From positions 1 to 64,000 of the forward strand of contig JAEWAQ010000033.1 of assembly GCA_023391635.1 (NCBI GenBank): a stretch of 64,000 bases of DNA. Reading direction: 5' to 3'. Shown here one piece after another: positions 9,234 through 17,049 of this stretch (position 1 is its first letter; the number at the start of each line of letters is the position of its first letter). Both the position numbers and the translations under genes were made by a program. The stretch comes from Bacillota bacterium (GTDB taxonomy: Bacteria > Bacillota > Bacilli > Paenibacillales > Paenibacillaceae). The notes under the pieces are model-generated. The model was not told where the DNA came from, searched no databases, and worked only from the letters and a program-made list of their open reading frames with translations.

Positions 9234-10760
9234 TCAATGATCGTTTAATCGTCCGTATACTTCGCGATATATCGTTTCCAGCGGCACGTTGGCCTCACGC
9301 GCCGCCCTAGCGGCATCCTCATATTCGGGCGATTCCCGAATCAGCCGTTCGCCGTCGAACGCTTGCTTGACGCGCACACGGCCGTAGGGCGTGTCCACTT
9401 CGATCCATTTGCGTTCCAGCGCACGCCGTTTCATCTCGGAACGGCGAACGCCGAAGGTGGATGTCTCGCGCAGGAGAACGGCTTCGCAGCCGGCGGCGTC
9501 CGCCGGGCGGCACAGGACGGTAACGAGCACGCCGGGCCTGTTTTTCTTCATATGGACGGGCGTGTAATAAACATCGAGCGCATCGGCTGCGAACAGTTGA
9601 TCCATCGCATAGCCGAGCGTCTCTCCCGGCGTATCGTCGACTTGCGTCTCGAGTACGAGAATCGTCTCGTATGCCGCGGCCGAAGCATCGCCGGAGTCAT
9701 GGGCGGGCTGCGACTGCGGCGAATCTCCCGTCTCCATCAACACCGCTCGCAGCACATTAGGATGCTCGAAATCTTTCGTGCCTGCGCCGTAGCCGATTCG
9801 CTCGATCGTACCTGCCGGCAGCGCGCCGTAGCCGGACGCGAGCGCCTTCGCGATGCCTGCGCCGGTCGGCGTCGTCAATTCGCCCTGCGCGGTGAAAGCG
9901 GACAGAGGCACGCCTCGCAAAATCTCCGCTGTCGCCGGAGCCGGAATCGGGTATACGCCGTGCGCGATTCGGATTCTGCCGAATCCGACCGGAACGGGCG
10001 AAACGACGATGCGCTCGATGCCGAGGTTGTCCAGCGCCAGACACACGCCGATGATGTCCAGGATCGAATCCATCGCGCCGACTTCATGGAAGTGCACGTC
10101 CTCCGGATCCATGCCGTGGATTTTGCCCTCGGCCTGCGCAATAACGCGAAAGATCGCTTGACTGTCCGCCTTCACGCGCTGCGGCAGCTCGGAATGCGCA
10201 ATCATGTGCAGGATGTCGGACGCCTTGCGGTGCACGTGATCATGGTGGTGATCATGCCCATGATCATGGTGGTGGTGGTGATGGTGATGGTGATCGTGCG
10301 AATGTTCATGGTGATGGTGATCGTGCTCATGATGATGGCTATGGTCATCATGATCGTGCGAATGTTCGTGGTGATGGTGATCGTGCTCATGATGATGGCT
10401 ATGGTCATGATGATCGTGCGGATGTTCGTGGTCATGATGACCGTGCTCATGATGATGGCTATGGTCATGATGATCGTGCGGATGTTCGTGGTCATGATGA
10501 TGGTCATGCGAATGTTCGTGACTGTGCGCATGCTCATGTTCATGCGAATGCTCTTGCGCCGATTCGGCGAACGTCAACCGCAGCCACTTGGCCGAGATGC
10601 CCCGGCGAATAACCGGCTCGAACGCCATCTCGAACGGATCGATCGGCAGCTTCGCCAGCTGCCGGTGGATGTAATCGGGGTCAGCGCCCAAATCAACAAG
10701 GGCCGACAGCGTCATATCTCCGGCAATGCCGGATACGCAATCCAGGTACAGCGTTCTCAT
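9234..10760 (-). CDS. larC: LarC, nickel-insertion enzyme for the nickel-pincer cofactor, with giant His-rich domain
   Basis: LarC is the CTP-dependent cyclometallase that inserts nickel into the pincer nucleotide. The N-terminus MRTLYLDCVSGIAGDM and the later 'DPEDVHFHEVGAMDSILDI', 'GELTTPTGAGIA' and 'TQVDDTPGETLGYAMDQLFA' are family hallmarks. The gene is one continuous frame of 508 residues, not split into larC1 and larC2 by a frameshift as in Lactiplantibacillus. Residues 71-177 are an extreme low-complexity block with about 67 histidines among 107 residues, the rest mostly Asp, Glu and Ser, built from a 20-residue repeat. This is probably a nickel store or buffer. Its ATG overlaps the larB stop (ATGA), so translation is likely coupled. 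Confidence 0.93.
   Translation of the reverse strand: MRTLYLDCVSGIAGDMTLSALVDLGADPDYIHRQLAKLPIDPFEMAFEPVIRRGISAKWLRLTFAESAQEHSHEHEHAHSHEHSHDHHHDHEHPHDHHDHSHHHEHGHHDHEHPHDHHDHSHHHEHDHHHHEHSHDHDDHSHHHEHDHHHHEHSHDHHHHHHHHHDHGHDHHHDHVHRKASDILHMIAHSELPQRVKADSQAIFRVIAQAEGKIHGMDPEDVHFHEVGAMDSILDIIGVCLALDNLGIERIVVSPVPVGFGRIRIAHGVYPIPAPATAEILRGVPLSAFTAQGELTTPTGAGIAKALASGYGALPAGTIERIGYGAGTKDFEHPNVLRAVLMETGDSPQSQPAHDSGDASAAAYETILVLETQVDDTPGETLGYAMDQLFAADALDVYYTPVHMKKNRPGVLVTVLCRPADAAGCEAVLLRETSTFGVRRSEMKRRALERKWIEVDTPYGRVRVKQAFDGERLIRESPEYEDAARAAREANVPLETIYREVYGRLNDH
10261..10518 (-). repeat. 60-bp in-frame tandem repeat inside larC
   Basis: Blocks 10321-10380, 10381-10440 and 10441-10500 are near-identical 60-bp units, with partial units on both sides. 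Each encodes 20 residues rich in His, Asp and Glu (core HSHHHEHDHHHHEHSHDH). Because 60 is a multiple of three, gain or loss of units would change the length of the metal-binding block without breaking the frame. Confidence 0.9.
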
Positions 10761-11443
10761 CGCTTGCTTGCCTCCATCACCAGTTGTAGTATCGTTGCTG
10801 CCTGATAAGCCGCGCCGAAGCCGTTGTCGATATTGACGACCGTTACGCCGGAAGCGCAGGAAGTGAGCATCGCGAGCATCGTCGTCACGCCTTGCAGATT
10901 CGCACCGTATCCGACCGATGTCGGCACCGCGATGACCGGCCTGCGCACGAGCCCGCCGACAACGCTGGCGAGCGCGCCTTCCATGCCGGCGACCGCGATG
11001 ACGACCGAAGCTTCGCGAATTTGCTCCCTATGCGCCAGCAGCCGGTCAATCCCGGCCACGCCGACATCGTAAATGCGGTCGACTTCGCAGCCCATCCATT
11101 CGGCCGTTCCCGCCGCTTCTTCCGCAACCGGGATATCCGACGTGCCGCCGGTCAGTACCGCCACTTTGCCGGGAAGCCTCACGGGGCTCTCGCCATACCG
11201 GATCAACCGCGAAGCGGCATCGTACCGCGCCTCCGGACGCAGCATCCGGACCCGCTCTGCCATCTCCTGCGTCGCTCGGGTCACGAGCGCCCTACCGTGC
11301 ACCTCGACGAGCCGGGAGAAGATTGCCTCGACCTGGTCCACCGTCTTGCCGAGACCGAACACGATTTCCGGAAATCCGGTCCGTTCCTCGCGCGCCACGT
11401 CCAATTTGCAAAACGACAGATCTTCGAAATCCCCCGCCATCAT
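10757..11443 (-). CDS. larB: LarB, NaAD carboxylase/hydrolase of nickel-pincer synthesis
   Basis: LarB carboxylates the pyridinium ring of nicotinic acid adenine dinucleotide at C5 and cleaves the phosphoanhydride, the first step of nickel-pincer nucleotide synthesis. The protein (about 228 residues) has the family segment 'EERTGFPEIVFGLGKT' and a PurE/AIR-carboxylase-like C-terminal half with 'VAVLTGGTSDIPVAEEAA', 'DVGVAGIDRLLAHRE' and 'AVAGMEGALASVVGGL'. I chose ATG 11443 because it overlaps the larE stop as ATGA; ATG 11440 is equivalent. It lacks the extra N-terminal helices of some homologs. Its stop overlaps the larC start by four bases. Confidence 0.93.
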   Translation of the reverse strand: MMAGDFEDLSFCKLDVAREERTGFPEIVFGLGKTVDQVEAIFSRLVEVHGRALVTRATQEMAERVRMLRPEARYDAASRLIRYGESPVRLPGKVAVLTGGTSDIPVAEEAAGTAEWMGCEVDRIYDVGVAGIDRLLAHREQIREASVVIAVAGMEGALASVVGGLVRRPVIAVPTSVGYGANLQGVTTMLAMLTSCASGVTVVNIDNGFGAAYQAATILQLVMEASKR

Positions 11444-12258
11444 TCGCCGACGCCCCCGTGCGCAAGCGCCCGGTTCATGCTCCCGCTCTTGTACCCGGTC
11501 AAGTCCATCGTCACGTAAAGATAGCCGAGCGATTTCAGCTTCTCCGCGATCGCAGCGGCGTGCGGGACGAGCGCGGCCATCGCATCCGGTTCTACCTCGA
11601 TTCGCGCAATGTCGCCATGCGTTCTGACCCGCACTTGCCGAATGCCAAGCGAACGGATGTAGCGTTCGGACTCGCCGACCCTGCCCAATTTTTCCAGCGT
11701 GATCGTCTCTCCGTAGGCAATGCGGGAGGACAGGCACGCATAGGACGGCTTATCCCAGACGGAAAGCCCGAATTCCCGGGCCAGCTCGCGAATTTCTTCT
11801 TTATAAAGACCGGCCTCCTGCAGCGGCCCTCTAACGCCGTGCTCCTTGGCGGCTTTGACCCCTGGCCGAAATTCGTTCATGTCGTCGGCGATCAAGCCGT
11901 ACACGATATGCCGGTACTTGCCGTCCGCCACGAATGGCGCCAGATGATCGAACAAGCTTTGTTTGCAAAAATAGCAGCGGTTCTGCGAGTTCTCCTTGTA
12001 TCCGGGAATGTCGAGTTCGGACGTGGAGATGACGGCATGATTCGCCCCTATCTCACCGGCGATCTGCCGCGCCGCGGTCAACTCTTCGGACGGATACGTC
12101 TCGGAATCGGCCGTCACCGCGATGACCCTGTCCTTGCCAAGCGTATCGATCGCGGCATAGAGCAGCAAGCTGCTGTCCACCCCGCCAGAAAAAGCCACAA
12201 CGACAGACTGCATGTCTCTAAGGATGCTCTGTAATTTCTCGTATTTGTCCCGGCTCAT
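11440..12258 (-). CDS. larE: LarE, sulfur-inserting enzyme of nickel-pincer synthesis
   Basis: LarE activates the dicarboxylated nucleotide with ATP and converts its carboxylates to thiocarboxylates. The PP-loop SGGVDSS lies at residues 24-30. Three cysteines are at the family's key positions: C95 and C98 (RCYFCK) and C175 (SYACLSSRI). LarE proteins with one cysteine sacrifice its sulfur. Those with this three-cysteine pattern are thought to hold a 4Fe-4S cluster that shuttles sulfide, so this enzyme may be catalytic in sulfur use. It starts six bases after the FGGY kinase stop and overlaps larB at its end. Confidence 0.93.
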   Translation of the reverse strand: MSRDKYEKLQSILRDMQSVVVAFSGGVDSSLLLYAAIDTLGKDRVIAVTADSETYPSEELTAARQIAGEIGANHAVISTSELDIPGYKENSQNRCYFCKQSLFDHLAPFVADGKYRHIVYGLIADDMNEFRPGVKAAKEHGVRGPLQEAGLYKEEIRELAREFGLSVWDKPSYACLSSRIAYGETITLEKLGRVGESERYIRSLGIRQVRVRTHGDIARIEVEPDAMAALVPHAAAIAEKLKSLGYLYVTMDLTGYKSGSMNRALAHGGVGE

Positions 12259-12264
12259 CTGCGC

Positions 12265-13791
12265 TCATCCTCTCTTGAGATCGTCCGCTTCCCGCATCGT
12301 ATCCTTAAGTCGATCATAGATATTCAGATAGAACGGCAGCAATTCCCGGTAAACCTCATGCGCCCGCGAATCCGGATCGTAGCATCGTCCGTTGCCGGAG
12401 TCCCAGCGAAGCAGCGGTCCGCGGCCTTCCTCCATGGCATAGAGACCGAGCTGGGCGGCGCCAAGCCCCGAGCTCTCCACCGATTCCGGCACCTGAACAG
12501 GCACGCCGAGCACGTCGGCCAGCATCTGGCACCATAACGCCGAACGGGCAAACCCGCCTGAAGCCCGGATTTCCTTCGCCTGCCCGCCGCTGTCATTCAT
12601 CATCGATACGATCGCGGCGACCTGGTAGACGACGCCTTCCATCGCCGCCCGCATCATGTGGCGCTCATCGTGCGCCAGCGTCAGTCCGAACATGACGCCC
12701 TTCGCTTGACCGTTCCAGAACGGCGCCCGTTCCCCGGCAAGCAGCGGCAGGAAGAACAGGCCGTCCGCGCCCGACGGCACTTCGCCCGCCAGCGGCAACA
12801 AGTCTTCCATCGGACGTCCGCGGAACACACGCTCCGCCATCCATTGCACCGCAACCGCCCCGTTATTGGACGGTCCGCCGACGATCCATTGGCGATCCGT
12901 CAACGCATAGCAGAACAGGCGGCCCTGCGGCTCCAGCGCCGGCGACGCCACCGCCGTGCGCACCGCGCTGCTCGTGCCGATCGTGACCGCGGCCACGCCG
13001 TCCCGCACCGCGCCGATGCCCAGGTTCGCCAGCACGCCGTCTTGCGCGCCGAGCACGAACGGCGTATCCGGCGACAGCCCCATCCGCTCGGCATATTCCC
13101 GCTTCAGCCCGGTCAACGTTCCGGTCGTCGGCATCAGCCGCGGCAGCTGCTCCTCGCGGATGCCCGCCAGCCGCAGCGCCTGCGAATCCCATCCGAGCGA
13201 TGGGAGATTGAACAAGCCGGTCCCGCTCGCCATCGAATATTCCGTCACGTAATCGCCGCCGAACAACCGCTGCAGCATATATTCCTTGATCCCGACGAAA
13301 TGGCGCGCTTCCGCGAACAGCGCCGGACGCTCCTCCCGCATCCACAGCAGCTTGACAAGCGGCGTCATCGGGTGGATCGGCGTGCCGGTACGCAGGTAGT
13401 TCGCAAGCCCGCTGCCGTCTTGCTTCAGCCGCTGTGCCTGCCGCTCGCTCCGCAGGTCCGCCCAAGTGATCACCTGCGTAAGCGTCCGGCCTTCCCCGTC
13501 CACCGCGATAAGACTATGTGCAGCCGAACTGAAAGAGACGCAAGCCACGTCATCGCCGCGCCAACCGCCCTTGCGCATAACAGCCGACACGCTGTCTACG
13601 ACCGCGTTCAGCATCGCCTCCGGGTCTTGTTCGGCATGGCCGGGCTGAGGCGTGTTAAGCGAATAGCCGATAGAATGGCTGCCAAGTATACGTCCCGCCA
13701 AGTCCACGGCCAGCGCCTTCGTGCTTGTCGTTCCGATATCCGCCGCAATGACGATTTTCCCCGATGTCTCCATTTTCCGATCCCCGCTCAT
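12265..13791 (-). CDS. FGGY-family carbohydrate kinase, gluconokinase-like
   Basis: An ATP-dependent sugar or sugar-acid kinase of about 508 residues. The N-terminal phosphate-binding loop reads AADIGTTSTKALAVD. Later come 'TWADLRSERQA', 'LGAQDGVLANLGIGA', 'TIGTSSAVRT', 'GGPSNNGAVAVQWM' and the second FGGY signature around 'ASGGFARSALWCQMLADVL'. The pattern is closest to GntK-type FGGY gluconokinases. Start ATG 13791 forms an ATGA overlap with the LarA-like gene; ATG 13773 is an alternative. Because it sits with a C2 epimerase and the pincer genes, I infer that it phosphorylates D-gluconate made by the epimerase. The substrate is not proven. Confidence 0.85.
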   Translation of the reverse strand: MSGDRKMETSGKIVIAADIGTTSTKALAVDLAGRILGSHSIGYSLNTPQPGHAEQDPEAMLNAVVDSVSAVMRKGGWRGDDVACVSFSSAAHSLIAVDGEGRTLTQVITWADLRSERQAQRLKQDGSGLANYLRTGTPIHPMTPLVKLLWMREERPALFAEARHFVGIKEYMLQRLFGGDYVTEYSMASGTGLFNLPSLGWDSQALRLAGIREEQLPRLMPTTGTLTGLKREYAERMGLSPDTPFVLGAQDGVLANLGIGAVRDGVAAVTIGTSSAVRTAVASPALEPQGRLFCYALTDRQWIVGGPSNNGAVAVQWMAERVFRGRPMEDLLPLAGEVPSGADGLFFLPLLAGERAPFWNGQAKGVMFGLTLAHDERHMMRAAMEGVVYQVAAIVSMMNDSGGQAKEIRASGGFARSALWCQMLADVLGVPVQVPESVESSGLGAAQLGLYAMEEGRGPLLRWDSGNGRCYDPDSRAHEVYRELLPFYLNIYDRLKDTMREADDLKRG

Positions 13792-15065
13792 TTCGGCAAA
13801 TAGCCTTCGTCGTCGAACTCCCATTCATGTGGGCCTGCGATCACTTCAATGTCCGGATGCTGCTTGGCTTCCTCCAGCAGCGTCTCGGAAACCTCGATCT
13901 CTCCCAGATGCAGCGTGTCGCGGATGCGCGCCAGCTTGACCTGCGTATAATCGAGAATGTTGCTCGTCTTGATCGCCGCCTTAATCGCGTCGCGGTCGTC
14001 CGCGAGCGTCGTCGCTTGCTTCGTCGGAGCGCATACGGTGGAAGTCAGTCCGTTCGCGTATGTCCCCGGCCAATCGGTCATGGCGACCAGCCGGCTCGTC
14101 GTGAAATCCGCCGTGCCTACGCCGTTGGCATTACCCTTGGACTCCGGCGTCAAGTCGAGCACGACCATCTTGGTAATGTCCGGACCGCCCGAGGCGTACG
14201 GCGTCGGATACCGTCCCGTGATGTTCGGGTCCATCCCGTCGCCGCTAATGTTCTTCCCAATATAATCGATGACCAGCACGTCAAGCGAAGGAAACAATAT
14301 TTTCGGCAGCCGGCTCTTGGCCTCCACGAGCAATTCCCGTTCGCGCGCCTCCATGACGTCCGTGCCGAGCACCTCGACTCGGCAAATCTGGTCGTACGCA
14401 TTCTCGACGACGGCGACGCCGAAGCGAATCGGCAGCTTGTCGATCATGATGCGAGCCATCGCCGGCACGTTCTCCGCCATGTACTTGAAGCCGAGCTGGT
14501 GGCACGCTTCCGCGCCCTTCTGCTTGCCGAGACCGATCGCGATCATCTTGAACAGACCGCTCTCGATCGGTCCGCGGAACGCGGTGTGCGGTTTGATCCG
14601 GTTAATGACGACGATCGCATCCGCTTCCGTGGCGGCGATCTTGTCGCAATAGACCGGCAAGCCGTTCGGCAGCCGATCCAGCTCCACGACTTCCATCGAT
14701 GAGCGGACCGGGCAGCCCATCCTGGCCTCGTCCACGCCCAGATGCGCCAGCACCTCGGTCTGTCCTTGCGCGGTGGCGCCGCCGTGGCTGCCCATGCAAG
14801 GCACGATGAACGGCTGCGCGCCTATGCGTTTGAGCGAATCCACGGTCGCCTTCGTCAACTCATCGACGCGCGATACGCCCCGGCTGCCTACAGCCACCGC
14901 GACCCGCTGGCCGGATGAGATCGCAGCCACGGCCGGCGATGATTCCAATTGCGCGTTCAATTCGCCGATCGGATCAGCCAGCTTCGCATCGTCGAACTTC
15001 TGGCGGATGCGGTACATCCGCGGCAGCGGCGTAAGCTCCACCAAGCTTCTCAGCAATTCGCTCAT
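13788..15065 (-). CDS. LarA-family nickel-pincer racemase/epimerase, possible gluconate/mannonate 2-epimerase
   Basis: A 425-residue member of the LarA superfamily (DUF2088 type), enzymes that use the nickel-pincer cofactor to invert an alpha-hydroxy acid. The putative catalytic and cofactor residues are H94 (GSHGGATAQ), H160 (IKPHTAF), K173 (GLFKMIAIG) and H189 (AEACHQ). Their spacings of 66 (H94-H160) and 16 (K173-H189) equal those of H108/H174 and K184/H200 in lactate racemase. K173 would carry the cofactor. It is more divergent than true lactate racemases. With a gluconokinase-like gene downstream and an SDR upstream, a D-gluconate/D-mannonate 2-epimerase (GntE-like) role fits best. It overlaps both neighbours by four bases. 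Confidence 0.85.
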   Translation of the reverse strand: MSELLRSLVELTPLPRMYRIRQKFDDAKLADPIGELNAQLESSPAVAAISSGQRVAVAVGSRGVSRVDELTKATVDSLKRIGAQPFIVPCMGSHGGATAQGQTEVLAHLGVDEARMGCPVRSSMEVVELDRLPNGLPVYCDKIAATEADAIVVINRIKPHTAFRGPIESGLFKMIAIGLGKQKGAEACHQLGFKYMAENVPAMARIMIDKLPIRFGVAVVENAYDQICRVEVLGTDVMEARERELLVEAKSRLPKILFPSLDVLVIDYIGKNISGDGMDPNITGRYPTPYASGGPDITKMVVLDLTPESKGNANGVGTADFTTSRLVAMTDWPGTYANGLTSTVCAPTKQATTLADDRDAIKAAIKTSNILDYTQVKLARIRDTLHLGEIEVSETLLEEAKQHPDIEVIAGPHEWEFDDEGYLPK

Positions 15066-15823
15066 ATCGTCATCGCTCCAAATCCGCCGTCCACCCGGAT
15101 AAGCGCGCCGGTCACGAACGAAGAAGCTTTGGGGGAAGCCAGATAGACGACCGTCCCTTGGAGTTCCTCCGGATCGCCGAAGCGGTTCATCGGAGTATGG
15201 CGCATAATCGACTCAACGCGTTCGGGAGACAGAATTTTGCGATTCTGCTCTGCCGGGAAAAACCCGGGGATGATCGCGTTCACGCGAACGCGGTGCGGCG
15301 CGAACTCCCGTGCAAGAAATTGCGTCACGCTGTTCACCCCGGCTTTGGAAGCCGAGTAAGTGAATACTTTGGACAACGGAGGTTCCGACGATACGGACGA
15401 GATGTTGATGATCGAGCCGCCTTCGCCCTGATCGATCATGCGCTTGCCGAACACCTGGCTGGCCAGCACGACGCTCTTCAGGTTTACGTCCATAATCCGG
15501 TCCCACTCTTCCATTTCCAAATCGAAAAACGGCGTCGTGCTGTTCGTGCCAGAAGCGTTGATCAGCGTGTCCACGCGGCCGCCCCATGCAAGCACTTCCG
15601 TCAGCACCGCCTCAAGATCGGCCTTGCGGGACGCATCTGCCCGCAGCGCGATCGCTTCGCCGCCCGCCTGCTCGATCTCCGCGCACACACGCGCAGCTTT
15701 CTCCATATCGCGTCCGACGATCGCGACTTTCGCGCCCGCACCGACCAACGCCTTCGCCATCGCGCTGCCGAGCACGCCATTGCCGCCGATGACGACACCT
15801 ACTGAATTCGTTAAAATGAACAC
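15062..15823 (-). CDS. SDR oxidoreductase, mannonate/fructuronate (YjmF-like) or gluconate dehydrogenase
   Basis: A classical short-chain dehydrogenase of 253 residues. The cofactor loop reads GGNGVLGSAMA instead of the usual TGxxxGIG, as in YjmF/UxuB-type D-mannonate oxidoreductases. The catalytic region has 'INISSVSS' followed by 'YSASKAG', and 'NAIIPGFFPAEQNRK' follows. It begins at GTG 15823 downstream of GGAGG (12-base spacing, rather long). It is the first gene of the operon, directly behind the LacI-controlled promoter, and its stop overlaps the LarA-like start. The most economical role is reduction of D-fructuronate to D-mannonate; a 5-keto-gluconate reductase is the main alternative. 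Confidence 0.8.
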   Translation of the reverse strand: MFILTNSVGVVIGGNGVLGSAMAKALVGAGAKVAIVGRDMEKAARVCAEIEQAGGEAIALRADASRKADLEAVLTEVLAWGGRVDTLINASGTNSTTPFFDLEMEEWDRIMDVNLKSVVLASQVFGKRMIDQGEGGSIINISSVSSEPPLSKVFTYSASKAGVNSVTQFLAREFAPHRVRVNAIIPGFFPAEQNRKILSPERVESIMRHTPMNRFGDPEELQGTVVYLASPKASSFVTGALIRVDGGFGAMTI

Positions 15824-15941
15824 TTTGAGCCCGCACCTCCGTCAGCTTTAACGTACCACACTTCCTCTAATTCCGCACCTGACCGCCGACCGCCCTACTG
15901 CAAGCGCATCTTACTACCTTTGCCCTCCGATCTCTCTTCTG

Positions 15942-15959
15942 AATAACAACGTTGTTATT
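15942..15959. promoter_or_regulatory. LacI-type operator, perfect 18-bp palindrome
   Basis: AATAACAACGTTGTTATT is a perfect palindrome with the central CG typical of LacI/GalR operators. It lies between the divergent lacI-type gene and the SDR-lar operon, overlapping the predicted start of the operon transcript and the -35 of the regulator promoter. Confidence 0.85.
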
Positions 15960-15980
15960 TTCATCATATTCGATTATGCT
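15952..15980 (+). promoter_or_regulatory. Sigma-A promoter of the LacI-family regulator
   Basis: TTGTTA (15952-15957) and TATGCT (15975-15980) are 17 bases apart. The -35 lies inside the right half of the operator, which predicts autorepression by the regulator. Confidence 0.65.
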
Positions 15981-15991
15981 ATTACTGTCCA
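15963..15991 (-). promoter_or_regulatory. Sigma-A promoter of the SDR/LarA/FGGY/lar operon
   Basis: On the minus strand, TGGACA (15991-15986) and TATGAT (15968-15963) are 17 bases apart. The start would fall near 15955, inside the palindromic operator, so a bound repressor would block initiation. Confidence 0.75.
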
Positions 15992-16033
15992 CTACCCATC
16001 GCACGGAAATCCCGGCTGGAGGTTCGCATCATC

Positions 16034-17041
16034 ATGGTGACGATCAAAGATATCGCCAGGCGCGCGGGCGTCAGCTTCTCCACCGTCTCCAAGGCGTTGA
16101 CGGGCAGCCCGCTTGTAAAACCGCAAACGAAGGAGCGCGTGCTCGCCATCGCCCGGGAGATGGGCTATCAGCCGAACATGGCCGCGCGCAGCCTCGTATC
16201 CAGGCGGACTGGCGCCATCGGAGTCGTATGGCCGTCGATCGAACGCGCAGCGCTCTCCACCCTCATTACGGGTATTCATGAACAACTGGAACGGGAAGGC
16301 TATTCCATGCTGCTGTCCATGGGAAGCCCGGATTCCGCCATCGAGACGTTCCGCCGTTTCCATGTGGATGCCATCCTGATGTTCGGGGATAAGGAAGATC
16401 AGGCTGCCGTACGATTCGCGGAGCCGATGCAATCGCAAATCCCGATTCTGATCTATGGCGCTGCCGGCTTTACACCCTACTCAACCGTCGACGTCAATCG
16501 CGGACAAGCGATCCGGCTGGCGTTGCGGCATCTGGTCGAGCTCGGGCATACGCGCATCGTCTATGTCGGAGATACGCAATCCGCAGACCCGCTGCAAACG
16601 GTTAAAATCGCCGCATTTCTCGAAGAATCTCAAATATTGAAGCTGCCCGCCCTTCCCGACTGGAACCCTATCCTGCCGATCGAAGGCCTCGAATTTCATC
16701 ATGGCTACCAGGCCGCTCAAACCTTCCTGCAATGGAAGAAGCCCCCGACGGCCGTTATCACCGGGGGCATTGATTTGACACGCGGCATTCTGCGGACTGC
16801 CAGCGATCGGGGCCTGATAGTGCCGCGCGACTTGTCCGTCGTCAGCTACGACAATCTGCCGCAGATGGAGACGCTGGAAGTGCCGATGACGGCGGTGGGC
16901 GCAGCACTCTCCGAGATGACGCAGTCGATCGCGCAGACGATTCTGGCATTGGTCGAATCGCCGGACGAGCGCCGAACGATCTACCTGGAGCCCAAGCTCG
17001 TCGTTCGCGCTTCAACCGCGCCTGCCCATTCCATGATCTAA
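16034..17041 (+). CDS. LacI/GalR-family transcriptional regulator of the lar-containing operon
   Basis: A 335-residue LacI-type repressor. The N-terminal HTH reads TIKDIARRAGVSFSTVSKAL, followed by a hinge helix region 'NMAARSLVSRRTG' and a periplasmic-binding-protein-like effector domain ('VVSYDNLPQMETLEVPMTAVG'). A GGAGG lies about 11 bases before the ATG. It is divergent from the SDR-LarA-FGGY-lar operon and shares an operator with it, so it almost certainly controls that operon. The inducer is probably a hexuronate or aldonate. Its end meets the convergent Gfo gene with eight bases between them. Confidence 0.92.
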   Translation: MVTIKDIARRAGVSFSTVSKALTGSPLVKPQTKERVLAIAREMGYQPNMAARSLVSRRTGAIGVVWPSIERAALSTLITGIHEQLEREGYSMLLSMGSPDSAIETFRRFHVDAILMFGDKEDQAAVRFAEPMQSQIPILIYGAAGFTPYSTVDVNRGQAIRLALRHLVELGHTRIVYVGDTQSADPLQTVKIAAFLEESQILKLPALPDWNPILPIEGLEFHHGYQAAQTFLQWKKPPTAVITGGIDLTRGILRTASDRGLIVPRDLSVVSYDNLPQMETLEVPMTAVGAALSEMTQSIAQTILALVESPDERRTIYLEPKLVVRASTAPAHSMI

Positions 17042-17049
17042 GTTGCTGC

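Noticed and set aside
10261..10518. Regular repeat array that could be mistaken for CRISPR
   Set aside because: The units are contiguous with no unique spacers, are in frame in larC and encode the His-rich block.
9363..10805. 480-codon plus-strand frame opposite larC, very rich in Met and Val
   Set aside because: It is the antisense of larC; the Met/Val/Ile run is only the complement of the His repeat.
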